Origin: Paraburkholderia humisilvae
Lineage (GTDB): Bacteria > Pseudomonadota > Gammaproteobacteria > Burkholderiales > Burkholderiaceae
Direction: 5' to 3'
Assembly: GCF_902859855.1 (NCBI RefSeq)
Contig: NZ_CADIKH010000020.1
Location: forward strand, 1-64,000
DNA length: 64,000 nt
Shown: piece by piece, positions 19,816 through 28,925 of the stretch
How the letters are laid out: each line of letters begins with the position of its first letter
Position numbering within the stretch: the first letter of the stretch is position 1
Translations under genes and position numbers: made by a program
Notes under the pieces: model-generated
Databases searched by the model: none
The model's input: only the letters and a program-made list of their open reading frames with translations
What the model was told of the DNA's origin: nothing

Positions 19816-21133
19816 GAGCGGGTTGCCTCGTATCCCAGATCAGCCGCGGATCGAACGACATCGCGGCAAACATCGTTAGCACGACGACCGCGCCGAACGC
19901 GATGGCGGCCGGGCCTGCGGTGATCGTCGCAAGGGCATTGAACTGCACGAGCGCGGTCAGGATCGCGATCACATAGATGTCGAGCATCGACCAGCGGCCG
20001 ACCAGCTCGACCAGCCGGTAGATCCGCGCACGTTGCACCGGCTGCCAGCGCAAACCCAGGTTCGCCGAGCCGGCGAGAAAGGCGATCGCGAGGATCTTCA
20101 GCATCGGCACGGCGATGCTCGCTATGAATACCAGCACCGCGAGCGGCCACGAGCCGGACGTCCACAAATAGACGACGCCGCTCATGATCGTGTCCTTCTG
20201 TGCACCGAACAATGAACTGGTGTGCATCACCGGCAGCAGATTCGCCGGCAGATACAGCACCAGCGCGGCGAGCAGAAACGCCCATGTGCGCGCGAGGCTG
20301 TTCGGTTTGCGCACGTGCAGACGGCTGCCGCAGCGCGCGCAGCGCACGTCGTGACGATGCGCACCCGCGAGCGGCGGGGACAGCAAGCCGCAGTCGTGGC
20401 ACACGCAGCGTCCGCAGCCGGCGGCGGTGCGCGCGGGAAACGCCGGCGCCGCCGCGTTGCCGCGCGCGACGATCTCGGGCTCCGCTACTTCGGGCGGCCC
20501 TTCGAGACGCGCCCACAGATCGCGCGGATCGAATGCGGCCGCTGCCGCGGCCAGCAGCAGCATCAGCGCAATGAACGACCACAGCGCGATATCGGGAACG
20601 ACGCTCGCGATATGCGCGAGCTTCACGAGCGCCACCAGCAGCCCGAGGATCAGCACCTCGGTCATTCCCCACGACTGCGCGATATGCAGCAGCCGGAATA
20701 CCCGATCCGCGCGATACGGCCGGCGCCCGAGACGCAGCGGCAACAACAGCCAGACGATGCCCGCCGCCTGCAGCGCGGGCATCAGCAAGGTCGTGACGAA
20801 TATGAGCAGCGCGAGCGGCCACATCCCATCGCGATACAACACGTGGACCGAGCCGAACAGCGTGGTCTCGACAAGATCGCCGTTCACCGACAGCCCGACA
20901 ATCGGAAATATGTTCGCGAGCACAAACAGCGCGAGCGCGGCAATCGAGTAGGCCAGCGCGCGGTCAAGGCTGCCCACGTGACGCCGGTACAGCGCCGCGC
21001 GGCAGCGGCAGCAGTGCAACACACCGTTAACCGGCAACGGCCGCTCACGCTGCAGCAGATCGCACTCGTGACAGGCGATGACACCGCTGGAACGAGCGAG
21101 GTCGACTTCCGGCACGCCGCGCGGCGTGTTCAT
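19799..21133 (-). CDS. pqiA: PqiA inner-membrane protein
   Basis: 444 residues, two tandem PqiA domains. Each starts with paired CxxC zinc-ribbon-like motifs (CHECDLL and CCRCRAAL; CHDCGLL and CARCGSRL) followed by four hydrophobic segments. It is the inner-membrane partner of PqiB. ATG 21133 overlaps the stop of the outer-membrane channel gene (ATGA) and has GGAGAACGTCAA upstream. The frame is open further upstream through the hexamer repeat, but that part is a shadow of the channel gene. Confidence 0.93.
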   Translation of the reverse strand: MNTPRGVPEVDLARSSGVIACHECDLLQRERPLPVNGVLHCCRCRAALYRRHVGSLDRALAYSIAALALFVLANIFPIVGLSVNGDLVETTLFGSVHVLYRDGMWPLALLIFVTTLLMPALQAAGIVWLLLPLRLGRRPYRADRVFRLLHIAQSWGMTEVLILGLLVALVKLAHIASVVPDIALWSFIALMLLLAAAAAAFDPRDLWARLEGPPEVAEPEIVARGNAAAPAFPARTAAGCGRCVCHDCGLLSPPLAGAHRHDVRCARCGSRLHVRKPNSLARTWAFLLAALVLYLPANLLPVMHTSSLFGAQKDTIMSGVVYLWTSGSWPLAVLVFIASIAVPMLKILAIAFLAGSANLGLRWQPVQRARIYRLVELVGRWSMLDIYVIAILTALVQFNALATITAGPAAIAFGAVVVLTMFAAMSFDPRLIWDTRQPAHGASS

Positions 21134-22701
21134 TTGACGTTCTCCGCAGGCGCTGCGCCGGATGCCGGCTGGGTGCCATTGCCATTGCCATTGCCATTGC
21201 CATTGCCATTGCCATTGCCATTGCCATTGCCATTGCCATTGCCTGCACCGGCACCGGCGTCGGCGCCGGTGAGCGACGATTGTTGCGTCGTCATCTTTTC
21301 CGCATCGACGACCCATCCGCCGCCCATCGCCTGGTACAGCAACACATACGAGGTCAGCACCGCCTGGCGGGTTTGCGTCTCGCTCAGCTCCGAGTTGAAG
21401 AGACTGCGCTCCGCATCGAGCACTTCGATGTAGCTGGTATAACCGCCCTCGTAACGCAACCGCGCCATGGTCGAATAGGTGCGCAGCGCCTCGACCTGGC
21501 GGCCCTGAACCACCAGTTGTTCACGCAGCTTCTGCGATGAGATCAATGCATCGTCGACTTCCTGGAACGCGGTCTGGATCGCCTTCTGATACGTGTATAG
21601 CGCCTGTTGCTGCAGCGCTTCGGCCTGTTTCACCTGCCCGCTGATGTTGCCGGCGGTGAAGATCGGCTGCGTGACCGAGCCAGCGAACGCCCATATTTTC
21701 GACGGCCCCGTGAACAGATTCGAGAACTGGCTGCTCTCGGTGCCGAAAAATCCGGTCAGCGAAATCGACGGGAAATACAGCGCGCGCGCGGCGCCGATCT
21801 GCGCGTTCGCGGCAATCAGATTCTCCTCAGCCTGACGAAGGTCCGGGCGCCGCTGCAGCAGGTCCGAAGGCAATCCCGCCGGCACCGGCGGCGCGCCGAG
21901 CGCCGCCAGTTCCCGGCCGCGCAGAATCGGCCCCGGGTTATGGCCGAGCAGCACGGACAGCGCGTCCTCCTGCTGCGCAATCTGTGCCTCGAGCTGCGGA
22001 ATCGTCGCTGCGGACGCTTCATATTCGGACTGGCTTTGTGCAAGTTCCATCTGCGACACCTCGCCGCCATGGAAACGCAGCTCGAACACGTGCACCGACT
22101 CGGCGCGGCTCTGTGTGGTTGCCTTCGCAATTTCCAGTTGCCGGTCCAGACTCAGCAGGGCGATATACGATTGCGCAACCGATGCGACCAGCGCCAGGAT
22201 CGTCGCGCGTCGACCTTCTTCGGTCGACAGCAGATTCGCGCGCGCCGATTCGGTCAGGCGTCGGTTGCGCCCGAACAGATCGATTTCCCAAGACGCGTTG
22301 ATCTGCCCCTGGAAGTCGTTGAAAATCGCCCCATTCGAAAACACCGGCGTCGGCCCGGACTGGGTCACACGCTCGCGCGCCGCACTAAAGCCGGCGCCGA
22401 CCTGTGGAAACAGCGCAGAGCGCGTGCTCCAGAACTGGCCGAGGAACTGGTCGACGCGCGCGGCGGCGACCTTCACATCCTTGTTGTCGGCGAGTGCGGT
22501 CGCGATCAGGTCGTTGAGCACCGGGTCGTCGAATTGCGTCCACCATTCGGTGTTCGCGAGATCGGCGGCTTCGCCTTCCTGGAAGCGGAACGTCGCTGGC
22601 GTGTCGATCGCCGGCCGCTGATAGTTCGGACCGAGCAGACAGCCGGACAGGCTGAATGCAAGCACCGACGCGGCGGTAAGCGTATGTAGTGAATGTCGCA
22701 T
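21130..22701 (-). CDS. Outer-membrane channel lipoprotein of RND pump (NodT/OprM family)
   Basis: 523 residues. A lipobox (LAFSLSGC) leads into LLGPNYQRPAID, the standard start of NodT/OprM lipoproteins, and two TolC-like repeats follow. ATG 22701 is preferred to GTG 22710 because GAGGG lies at the right distance. The start is one base after the pump stop. The C-terminus is unusual: after TTQQSSLTG it runs into eleven Asn-Gly pairs encoded by a hexanucleotide tandem repeat. Confidence 0.93.
   Translation of the reverse strand: MRHSLHTLTAASVLAFSLSGCLLGPNYQRPAIDTPATFRFQEGEAADLANTEWWTQFDDPVLNDLIATALADNKDVKVAAARVDQFLGQFWSTRSALFPQVGAGFSAARERVTQSGPTPVFSNGAIFNDFQGQINASWEIDLFGRNRRLTESARANLLSTEEGRRATILALVASVAQSYIALLSLDRQLEIAKATTQSRAESVHVFELRFHGGEVSQMELAQSQSEYEASAATIPQLEAQIAQQEDALSVLLGHNPGPILRGRELAALGAPPVPAGLPSDLLQRRPDLRQAEENLIAANAQIGAARALYFPSISLTGFFGTESSQFSNLFTGPSKIWAFAGSVTQPIFTAGNISGQVKQAEALQQQALYTYQKAIQTAFQEVDDALISSQKLREQLVVQGRQVEALRTYSTMARLRYEGGYTSYIEVLDAERSLFNSELSETQTRQAVLTSYVLLYQAMGGGWVVDAEKMTTQQSSLTGADAGAGAGNGNGNGNGNGNGNGNGNGNGNGTQPASGAAPAENVK
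21175..21240. repeat. Hexanucleotide tandem repeat (GCCATT)x11
   Basis: Eleven perfect copies of GCCATT on the plus strand (AATGGC on the coding strand) plus a partial twelfth unit (GCC). The unit is two codons long (Asn-Gly), so copy-number change keeps the reading frame of the channel protein. The tract ends about 40 bp before the pqiA start. Confidence 0.97.
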
Positions 22702-22702
22702 G

Positions 22703-25700
22703 TCATTCACCCTCGCGACGGGCAGACGGCGTCACGTGCGAACCGCCCGGCCCGGCCGCGCCCGCTGACCCGGCATGACCGCCCGTACCCGGCTCCGCAG
22801 GCGGCGCAGCCGGGCCGCCGGAGCTCGGGCCGCCCGAGGCTGGACCGGCACCTGGGCCAGACGTTGGGCTCGAAGGCGGCCCCGACGGCGGCACATCGCC
22901 CGCCGTGCCGGCCTTCTTCTTGCCTTTACGCTTGTCGGACAGCGTCTCGAGCACGTAGTAGAACATCGGGATAAAGAACACTGCGATCGCCGTCGCACCC
23001 AACATCCCGCCGATCACGCCGGTGCCAATCGAATGCCGGCTGTTCGCCGACGCACCGGTCGCGATCGCAAGCGGCACGCAGCCGAGAATGAACGCGAGCG
23101 AGGTCATCACGATCGGACGCAGCCGCTCTTCCGCCGCGGTCATCGTCGCATCGAACACCGACTTGCCGGTATGCCGGTTCAACACCGCAAACTCGAAAAT
23201 CAGAATCGCATTCTTCGCGGCGAGCGCGACCAGCATCGTCAGGCCGATCTGGAAGTACACGTCGTTGTTCAGTCCGCGCAGCAGGATCGCGAGCAACGCG
23301 CCGAAGATCGCGAACGGCACCGCCATCAGCACGCCGACCGGCAGGTTCCACTTCTCGTATTGCGCGGCGAGGATCAGGAACACCATCACGAGGCCGAACA
23401 CGAACACGAGCCCCGACGTGCCGCCCGCCTGCTTCGCTTCAAACGCTTCACCGCTCCACGCGAGGCTGTAGCCCTCCGGCATCTGCGCACCGATGTCCTC
23501 GAGCGCCTGGATCACCTGCCCGGAGCTGTAGCCTGGCGCCGCGTTGGTCGTGATCTTGACGGCCGGATAGTTGTTAAAGCGCGTGATCAGGTCCGGTCCG
23601 GTCACGTACTTGTAGGTCACCACCGACTTCAACGGCACCATTTCATTCGAGCTGCTGCGCACGAACACCTGTGTCAGGTCTTCCGGCCTCAGGCGATAGG
23701 TCGGTTCGGCCTGCAGGATCACCTGCCACAGCCGGCTGTTGCGATTGAACTGCGACACGTACAGCGAACCGAACATCGTCTGCATCGCGCTGTAGACCGC
23801 CTCGACCGGCACGCCGAGCGTGGTCGCCTTGTCGCGGTCGACGTTCACCAGCAATTGCTGCGACGACGCATTGAACGTCGAGGTGACGCCGGACAGCTCG
23901 GGCCGTTGCTTCGCCTTCTCGACGAAGTCGTTGACGACCGCCGCATACTGCGCCACCGTCGCATCGCCCTTGCTCTGGATCCACACCTCGGTGCCGCCGG
24001 TCGTGCCGAGGCCCGGAATCGCAGGCGGATTCAGCGGCACGATAATCCCTTCCTTGACCTGCGACAGCGTCTTGTATGCGTTGATCAGCACCGCCCGCGC
24101 ATTTTGCGTGCGGATGTTCGCCCGCGTATAGCGTTCGTCGAACGGCTTGAAGCCGATAAAGAACGTGGACGAGTTGTTCTTCGTCTGACTGTCGAGCAGG
24201 CTGTAGCCGTCGACGATAGTCACGCTGTCGACCGCGGGCTCTTTCATGAAGTAGTCAGTCACGTGTTGCGACACCTCGCCGGTGCGGTCGAGGCTCGCCG
24301 CATCGGGCATGATGATCGCGCCGAGCAGATAGCCCTGGTCCTCCGGTGGCAGGAACGCGCCCGGAATCGTGCGCATCATCCATATCGCGAGCACGATCAC
24401 GCCGGCAAAAATCAGCAGACCGATCGCGAAGCGTTTGATGATCAGTTGCACTGCACGCGTGTAGCCGGCCGTCATCCGCGCAAACTGGTTGTCGAACCAG
24501 CGGAAAAAGCCACGCTTTTCACCGTGCCCGGGCTTAAGGAGCAGCGCGGCGAGCGCCGGCGACAGCGTCAGTGCGACGAAGCCGGAGATCACCACCGAAA
24601 TCGCGATGGTGATCGCGAACTGCTTGTACATCTGGCCGGTAATGCCGCCGATAAACGCAACCGGCACGAACACCGCGCACAGCACCAGCACGATCGCGAC
24701 GACCGGCCCGGCCACCTCGTCCATCGCCTGCTTCGCGGCAGTCTTCGGATCGAGCTTGAGCACGGTCATGTTGCGCTCGACGTTTTCGATCACGACGATC
24801 GCATCGTCGACGACGATGCCGATCGCGAGCACCATGCCGAATAAGGTCAGCATGTTGATCGAGAAACCGAGCGCGGACATCCCCATGAACGTGCCGACGA
24901 TCGACACCGGCACTGCAAGCACCGGAATCAGTGTCGCGCGCAGGCTCTGCAGGAACACGAACACGACAATCACCACCAGCACGACTGCTTCGAAGAACGT
25001 GTGGACCACGTCCGAGATCGACGCGCGCGTGAACTCGGTCGTATCCATTGCGATCTTGTAGTCGATCCCTTCCGGGAACGTCTTTTTCATCTCCTCGAGC
25101 GTCTTGCGCACCGCCTTCGAGACGTCGAGCGCGTTCGCGCCCGGCTGCTGATAGACGGCGATCACGGTGGCGGGCTTGCCCTGGAACCTGCTGCGGATCG
25201 AATAATCTTTCTGCCCGAGCTCGGCGCGGCCGATGTCTTTCAGACGCACGATCGCGGCGCCGCCGCTTTGTGCGCGGATGATGATGTTCTCGAACTCCGA
25301 CGGCTCCGTGAGCCGTCCGGTGGTCGTGACCGCGAACGACTGCTCGACCGGACCGCCCGTCGGCGACTGCCCAAGACGGCCGACCGCGTACTGCTGGTTC
25401 TGGTTGGCCACCGCGGTCTGCACATCGGCGGCGGTGATGCCCAGTTGCGCCATCCGGTCAGGCCGCAGCCAGATGCGCATCGCGTAGTCCGGCGTGCCGA
25501 AGATGCTCGACTGGTTCGCGCCGGGAATGCGCTTTAGCGCATCGAGTACATAGATGTTCGCGTAGTTCGCGATGTAGGTCGAATCGTAGCGCTCGGTCGG
25601 CGAATAGATCGCGATCACCATCATGAACGCCTGCGACTTCTTCTGCACGGACACGCCCTGTGCCTGCACGGACTGCGGCAATTGCGGCAGCGCGAGGTTC

Positions 25701-26038
25701 ACGCGGTTCTGCACATCCACCTGCGCGAGCTCGGGGTTCGTGCCGATCTCGAAGTACGCGTTGATCGTCAGGTTGCCGGTCGACGAGCTCGACGAGCTCA
25801 TGTAGATCATGTTGTCCGCGCCGTTGACCTGCTGCTCGATCGGCGCGGCGACGTTGTTCGCCACCACGTCGGCGCTCGCGCCCGGATACGTGGCGGTCAC
25901 CGTGATCTGCGGCGGCGTGATGTCCGGATACTGGGCGATGGGCAGCGATAGCATCGCCAGCGCGCCACCCAGCGTGATGATGATCGAAAGGACCGATGCG
26001 AAGATCGGCCGGTCGATACAGAAGTGGGAGATATTCAT
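22703..26038 (-). CDS. RND multidrug efflux pump, HAE1 family (AcrB/MexB type)
   Basis: 1111 residues. The N-terminus MNISHFCIDRPIFASVLSII, the PGASADVVANNVAAPIEQQV block and the membrane motif GIVVDDAIVVIENVERNM (with the proton-relay acidic pair) identify an AcrB-type proton-driven exporter. A final ~75 residues after about KRKGKKKAG are a Gly/Pro/Ser-rich tail not seen in AcrB. It lies 13 bp after the adaptor stop and touches the channel gene, so the three form one tripartite pump. Substrates cannot be deduced. Confidence 0.95.
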   Translation of the reverse strand: MNISHFCIDRPIFASVLSIIITLGGALAMLSLPIAQYPDITPPQITVTATYPGASADVVANNVAAPIEQQVNGADNMIYMSSSSSSTGNLTINAYFEIGTNPELAQVDVQNRVNLALPQLPQSVQAQGVSVQKKSQAFMMVIAIYSPTERYDSTYIANYANIYVLDALKRIPGANQSSIFGTPDYAMRIWLRPDRMAQLGITAADVQTAVANQNQQYAVGRLGQSPTGGPVEQSFAVTTTGRLTEPSEFENIIIRAQSGGAAIVRLKDIGRAELGQKDYSIRSRFQGKPATVIAVYQQPGANALDVSKAVRKTLEEMKKTFPEGIDYKIAMDTTEFTRASISDVVHTFFEAVVLVVIVVFVFLQSLRATLIPVLAVPVSIVGTFMGMSALGFSINMLTLFGMVLAIGIVVDDAIVVIENVERNMTVLKLDPKTAAKQAMDEVAGPVVAIVLVLCAVFVPVAFIGGITGQMYKQFAITIAISVVISGFVALTLSPALAALLLKPGHGEKRGFFRWFDNQFARMTAGYTRAVQLIIKRFAIGLLIFAGVIVLAIWMMRTIPGAFLPPEDQGYLLGAIIMPDAASLDRTGEVSQHVTDYFMKEPAVDSVTIVDGYSLLDSQTKNNSSTFFIGFKPFDERYTRANIRTQNARAVLINAYKTLSQVKEGIIVPLNPPAIPGLGTTGGTEVWIQSKGDATVAQYAAVVNDFVEKAKQRPELSGVTSTFNASSQQLLVNVDRDKATTLGVPVEAVYSAMQTMFGSLYVSQFNRNSRLWQVILQAEPTYRLRPEDLTQVFVRSSSNEMVPLKSVVTYKYVTGPDLITRFNNYPAVKITTNAAPGYSSGQVIQALEDIGAQMPEGYSLAWSGEAFEAKQAGGTSGLVFVFGLVMVFLILAAQYEKWNLPVGVLMAVPFAIFGALLAILLRGLNNDVYFQIGLTMLVALAAKNAILIFEFAVLNRHTGKSVFDATMTAAEERLRPIVMTSLAFILGCVPLAIATGASANSRHSIGTGVIGGMLGATAIAVFFIPMFYYVLETLSDKRKGKKKAGTAGDVPPSGPPSSPTSGPGAGPASGGPSSGGPAAPPAEPGTGGHAGSAGAAGPGGSHVTPSARREGE

Positions 26039-26051
26039 CGGGTCGGCTCGC

Positions 26052-27380
26052 TCACCTGATCACGCTGTCGCCTGCTCTGTTTCGTGCGCCGCCGTCTGGC
26101 CGCCGCTGGGCGAGCTGCACACGTGGCGGCTGCTCATGCGGCGCCAGGCTCGCCCCCGCGGCCGATGCCGGCGCGCTAGCTGCCGGTTTGTCCGCGCTAC
26201 CGCCGGGCGCCGCTGTGCCGACGACCTTGATCTGCGAATCCGTGTTCACGCGAATCGCGCCGTCGACGATGACCCGCTCGCCGGTTTGCAAGCCTTGCGT
26301 GATGAACCAGTCGTCGCCGTGCCAGTCACCCACTTCGACGACCCGCTGATGCGGCTTCGATTCCTTGTCGAGCACCCACACGAAGTGGCTCTTCGAACCC
26401 TGCTGCACGGCGCTCTGCGGGACAAGGATTGCGTTTGGCCGCACCGCGCCGGACACCCGCGCACGTACGAACTGGCCTGGACGCAATACGCCCTTGGGAT
26501 TCGCAAACACCGCGCGCACCAGGAACGTGCCGGTCTCGGAACTGAACGCGGGGTTCGTGAAATCGATATGGCCCACATCCGGGTAGGTCGAACCATCGGC
26601 CAGGATCACTTTCACGTCGAACTTATTGTCCGTCGGAAAAATCAATTGTCCCTTCTTGATCTGTTCGCGATAGCGCAGCAACTCATTTTCGGAAATGCTG
26701 AAGTTCACCCAGATCGGATCGAGCTGGTACACGTAGGTCAGCAAACCACCCTGGGTCGGTGTCACGTAGCTGCCCTCCTGCTGGCGCGCATAACTCGACA
26801 CGCCAAGTAGCGGCGACTTGATGATCGTGTAGCTCAGGTTAAGCTCGGCGGTTTGCACCTGACCTTGCGCGGCAATCACCGCGGCTTCCGCTTCCTTCTC
26901 GTTACCGATCGCGTCGTCGAGATCCTTCTTGCTCAACGCGTTTTGCGCGGCAAGCGGCACCACGCGCGCGAGATTCGCTTTTGTGACCGTCAGCCGCGCC
27001 TGCTGCTGTGCGAGTTCGCCCTTGGCCGTCTGCAACGCCGCTTCGAACGGCTTGCGGTCCATGATGAACATGGTCTGCCCCGGACGCACGAGGTCGCCCT
27101 CGGTGTACATCCGCCTATCGAGAAAGCCCTCGACACGTGCGCGGATCTCGACCTGGCGCGAGCTTTCCGTTTGCGCGGTGAACTCGAAATCGACGGGTGT
27201 CGCCTTCGCTTCGACCGTGACGATCGTCACTTCGACGGGTGGCCGCTGCGCTTCGGCCGGCGGCTTCTTGCATCCGGCGAAGAGGGCCACGGCTGCGGCA
27301 AGCGGCAGCCACCAGCGTGCGCGCCGGCCCCTGATCACGGCACGCGACCGCTGCACGTCGCGCTCAAACGATCGATTCAT
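26052..27380 (-). CDS. RND periplasmic adaptor (membrane fusion protein), lipoprotein
   Basis: 442 residues. A signal with lipobox (AAAVALFAGC) is followed by the lipoyl/hairpin layout of AcrA-type adaptors: EIRARVEGFLDRRMYTEGDLV, then an alpha-hairpin of about 70 residues, then LSYTIIKSPLLGVSSYARQQ. The tail after about residue 390 is Ala/Pro-rich. ATG 27380 has GGCGGAGC upstream. First gene of the six-gene pump/Pqi operon. Confidence 0.93.
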   Translation of the reverse strand: MNRSFERDVQRSRAVIRGRRARWWLPLAAAVALFAGCKKPPAEAQRPPVEVTIVTVEAKATPVDFEFTAQTESSRQVEIRARVEGFLDRRMYTEGDLVRPGQTMFIMDRKPFEAALQTAKGELAQQQARLTVTKANLARVVPLAAQNALSKKDLDDAIGNEKEAEAAVIAAQGQVQTAELNLSYTIIKSPLLGVSSYARQQEGSYVTPTQGGLLTYVYQLDPIWVNFSISENELLRYREQIKKGQLIFPTDNKFDVKVILADGSTYPDVGHIDFTNPAFSSETGTFLVRAVFANPKGVLRPGQFVRARVSGAVRPNAILVPQSAVQQGSKSHFVWVLDKESKPHQRVVEVGDWHGDDWFITQGLQTGERVIVDGAIRVNTDSQIKVVGTAAPGGSADKPAASAPASAAGASLAPHEQPPRVQLAQRRPDGGARNRAGDSVIR

Positions 27381-27637
27381 TATGTTTGCTCCGCCTGATC
27401 GTTATGCTCATCAAATGGTGTAGCCGCGGCAGCCGGAACCGCCCGTACGGGTGCTGCCGGCACAGGCGCGATTCGCATCGCTGGTTTCATCTCTGTCTAC
27501 CCTTGATCTGTCTCATTGCCTCCCACGCCCATCTGGTCCGCCGCCTGTGCGCAGCGCATGGACGCGCCTCGACGCTCGCCGTCCAGAAGAAGGCAAGTGC
27601 GATGCTGTCATATTGGAAGTGCCCAGGATCGAAGACA

Positions 27638-27655
27638 ATTGGACCTTGGTCCAAT
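27638..27655. promoter_or_regulatory. Operator-like palindrome upstream of efflux/Pqi operon
   Basis: ATTGGACC-TT-GGTCCAAT, 8-bp perfect arms, 258 bp upstream of the adaptor ATG. Seventeen of 18 bases match a second site at 28166-28183 upstream of the receiver gene. The rest of the ~310-bp gap (27381-27690) has no gene. A LuxR/FixJ-type regulator encoded nearby is the obvious candidate binder, which is inference. Confidence 0.7.
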
Positions 27656-27690
27656 AGCTGTTCCGACAAGCCAGAACGCCATCGCCTATG

Positions 27691-28077
27691 TCAACGCGGC
27701 GCCTCGATCTTCAGCGCCGCGCACACGGTGCGGATGAAAAGTGCGTCGTTGAACGGCTTGCGCAGATACGCAACCGCGCCGGCGGCAAGCGCTTCGCCGC
27801 GCACCCCTGCGTCGTCGTGTGCGGTGATGAAAATCACCGGCACGGCTTGACCCGCCAGCTGCCGCTGGACCTCGAGTCCGTTCGAACCAGGCATCTGCAC
27901 GTCGAGAATCACGCAGTCGGGGCGATACGAGGGCATGGACGACAGAGTGTCCAGAAATTCGTCGCCGCTCGCGAACGTGTCAGCCACGATCCCGACGGAG
28001 CGCAACAATCGTTTGATCGCCCGGCCCACCGATGCATCGTCGTCAACCACCACAACGAATGGTTTGGCAGTGCCCAT
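27691..28077 (-). CDS. Receiver-only response regulator
   Basis: 128 residues from ATG 28077, a single REC domain and nothing else. The acidic pocket (VVVVDDDASVG), phospho-acceptor aspartate (CVILDVQMPG), conserved threonine (VIFITAHDD) and lysine (YLRKPFND) are all present. An upstream in-frame ATG at 28107 is possible. It has no output domain, so it probably competes for or relays phosphate from the FixL-like kinase upstream. The palindrome at 28166-28183 lies 89 bp before its start. Confidence 0.88.
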   Translation of the reverse strand: MGTAKPFVVVVDDDASVGRAIKRLLRSVGIVADTFASGDEFLDTLSSMPSYRPDCVILDVQMPGSNGLEVQRQLAGQAVPVIFITAHDDAGVRGEALAAGAVAYLRKPFNDALFIRTVCAALKIEAPR

Positions 28078-28165
28078 TTGAATAGTCCGGTGACCGGCAA
28101 CGCGCATGCAGACGTCTGCGAAGGCGTTCCCAGCAATAGACTATGAGACGGCGCGCCACAGCGAT

Positions 28166-28183
28166 ATTGGACCTTGGTCCAGT
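28166..28183. promoter_or_regulatory. Second copy of the TTGGACC palindrome
   Basis: ATTGGACC-TT-GGTCCAGT, one arm mismatch, otherwise identical to 27638-27655. It sits between the FixJ-like regulator and the receiver gene, 89 bp upstream of the latter's ATG, suggesting a separate regulated promoter inside this gene set. Confidence 0.7.
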
Positions 28184-28241
28184 ACGGCGGCCGATCGGAA
28201 GGGATGCGAAGGAGTCCGGTGTGTCTTGTCGCGTCGGGCGG

Positions 28242-28925
28242 TCAATCCCGCGCATCCAGACTGTGCGTAGCGCCGGCTCGCGCGACCTTGTCGGCCACAC
28301 GCACCAGTTCGGCAAGCGAGCTCACTTCCATCTTCTGCATGACGCGCGCGCGATGCGCCTTTACCGTCTTCTCGACAGTGCCGAGTTCGCACGCCACCTG
28401 CTTGTTCAGGCGGCCTAGCACGACGAGATCCATCACTTCGCGCTCGCGTGGCGTGAGCCGTTCGACGCGGCTGCGCAGTTCGTGCAGTTCGCGCAGACTC
28501 TGCAAGGCGTCGGCGGAACGGGCAAGCGCCTGTTCGATCGCGCGCAGCAGGTCGGTATCGCGCACCGGCTTGGTCAGGAAATCCGCCGCGCCGGCCTTGA
28601 GTGCGCCGACGGTCATCGCAATATCGCCGTGGCCGGTAAGAAAAATGATCGGCAACGATGCGGGCAGTTCGCGTTGCAACTCGAGTCCGCTCAAGCCGGG
28701 CATTTGCACATCGAGCACGATACACGCAGGCCCCTCCTCGTGCGATAGCCCTGCGTCGAGTCCGCCAACCGGCACCCGCGCGAGGAACTCGTCGGCCGCG
28801 CCATAGGCGGCGACCCGGTAGCCCGCCGCCTGGATCAGACGGGTCAGCGCGCGGCGCACGCTCGCTTCGTCGTCGACCACATACACGGTTGCATCGCGCT
28901 TGTTCCGCTCGTTCATCATGATCAT
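28242..28925 (-). CDS. FixJ/NarL-family response regulator (REC-LuxR HTH)
   Basis: 227 residues. An N-terminal REC domain (VYVVDDEASVRRAL; CIVLDVQMPGLSG; IIFLTGHGDIAMTV; DFLTKPV) is followed by a LuxR helix-turn-helix (LTPREREVMDLVVLGRLNKQVACELGTVEKTVKAHRARVMQKM). The start at ATG 28925 overlaps the stop of the sensor kinase gene; ATGs at 28919 and 28916 are alternatives. Its partner is almost certainly that kinase. It likely binds the TTGGACC palindromes. Confidence 0.93.
   Translation of the reverse strand: MIMMNERNKRDATVYVVDDEASVRRALTRLIQAAGYRVAAYGAADEFLARVPVGGLDAGLSHEEGPACIVLDVQMPGLSGLELQRELPASLPIIFLTGHGDIAMTVGALKAGAADFLTKPVRDTDLLRAIEQALARSADALQSLRELHELRSRVERLTPREREVMDLVVLGRLNKQVACELGTVEKTVKAHRARVMQKMEVSSLAELVRVADKVARAGATHSLDARD

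Noticed and set aside
21175..21240. CRISPR-like or origin iteron interpretation of the GCCATT tract
   Set aside because: The unit is six bases with no spacers and lies inside a coding frame; a simple sequence repeat explains it.
22775..24844. 689-codon plus-strand open frame opposite the RND pump gene
   Set aside because: Arg/His/Asp-rich shadow of a GC-rich gene. The minus strand carries an unmistakable AcrB-type protein.
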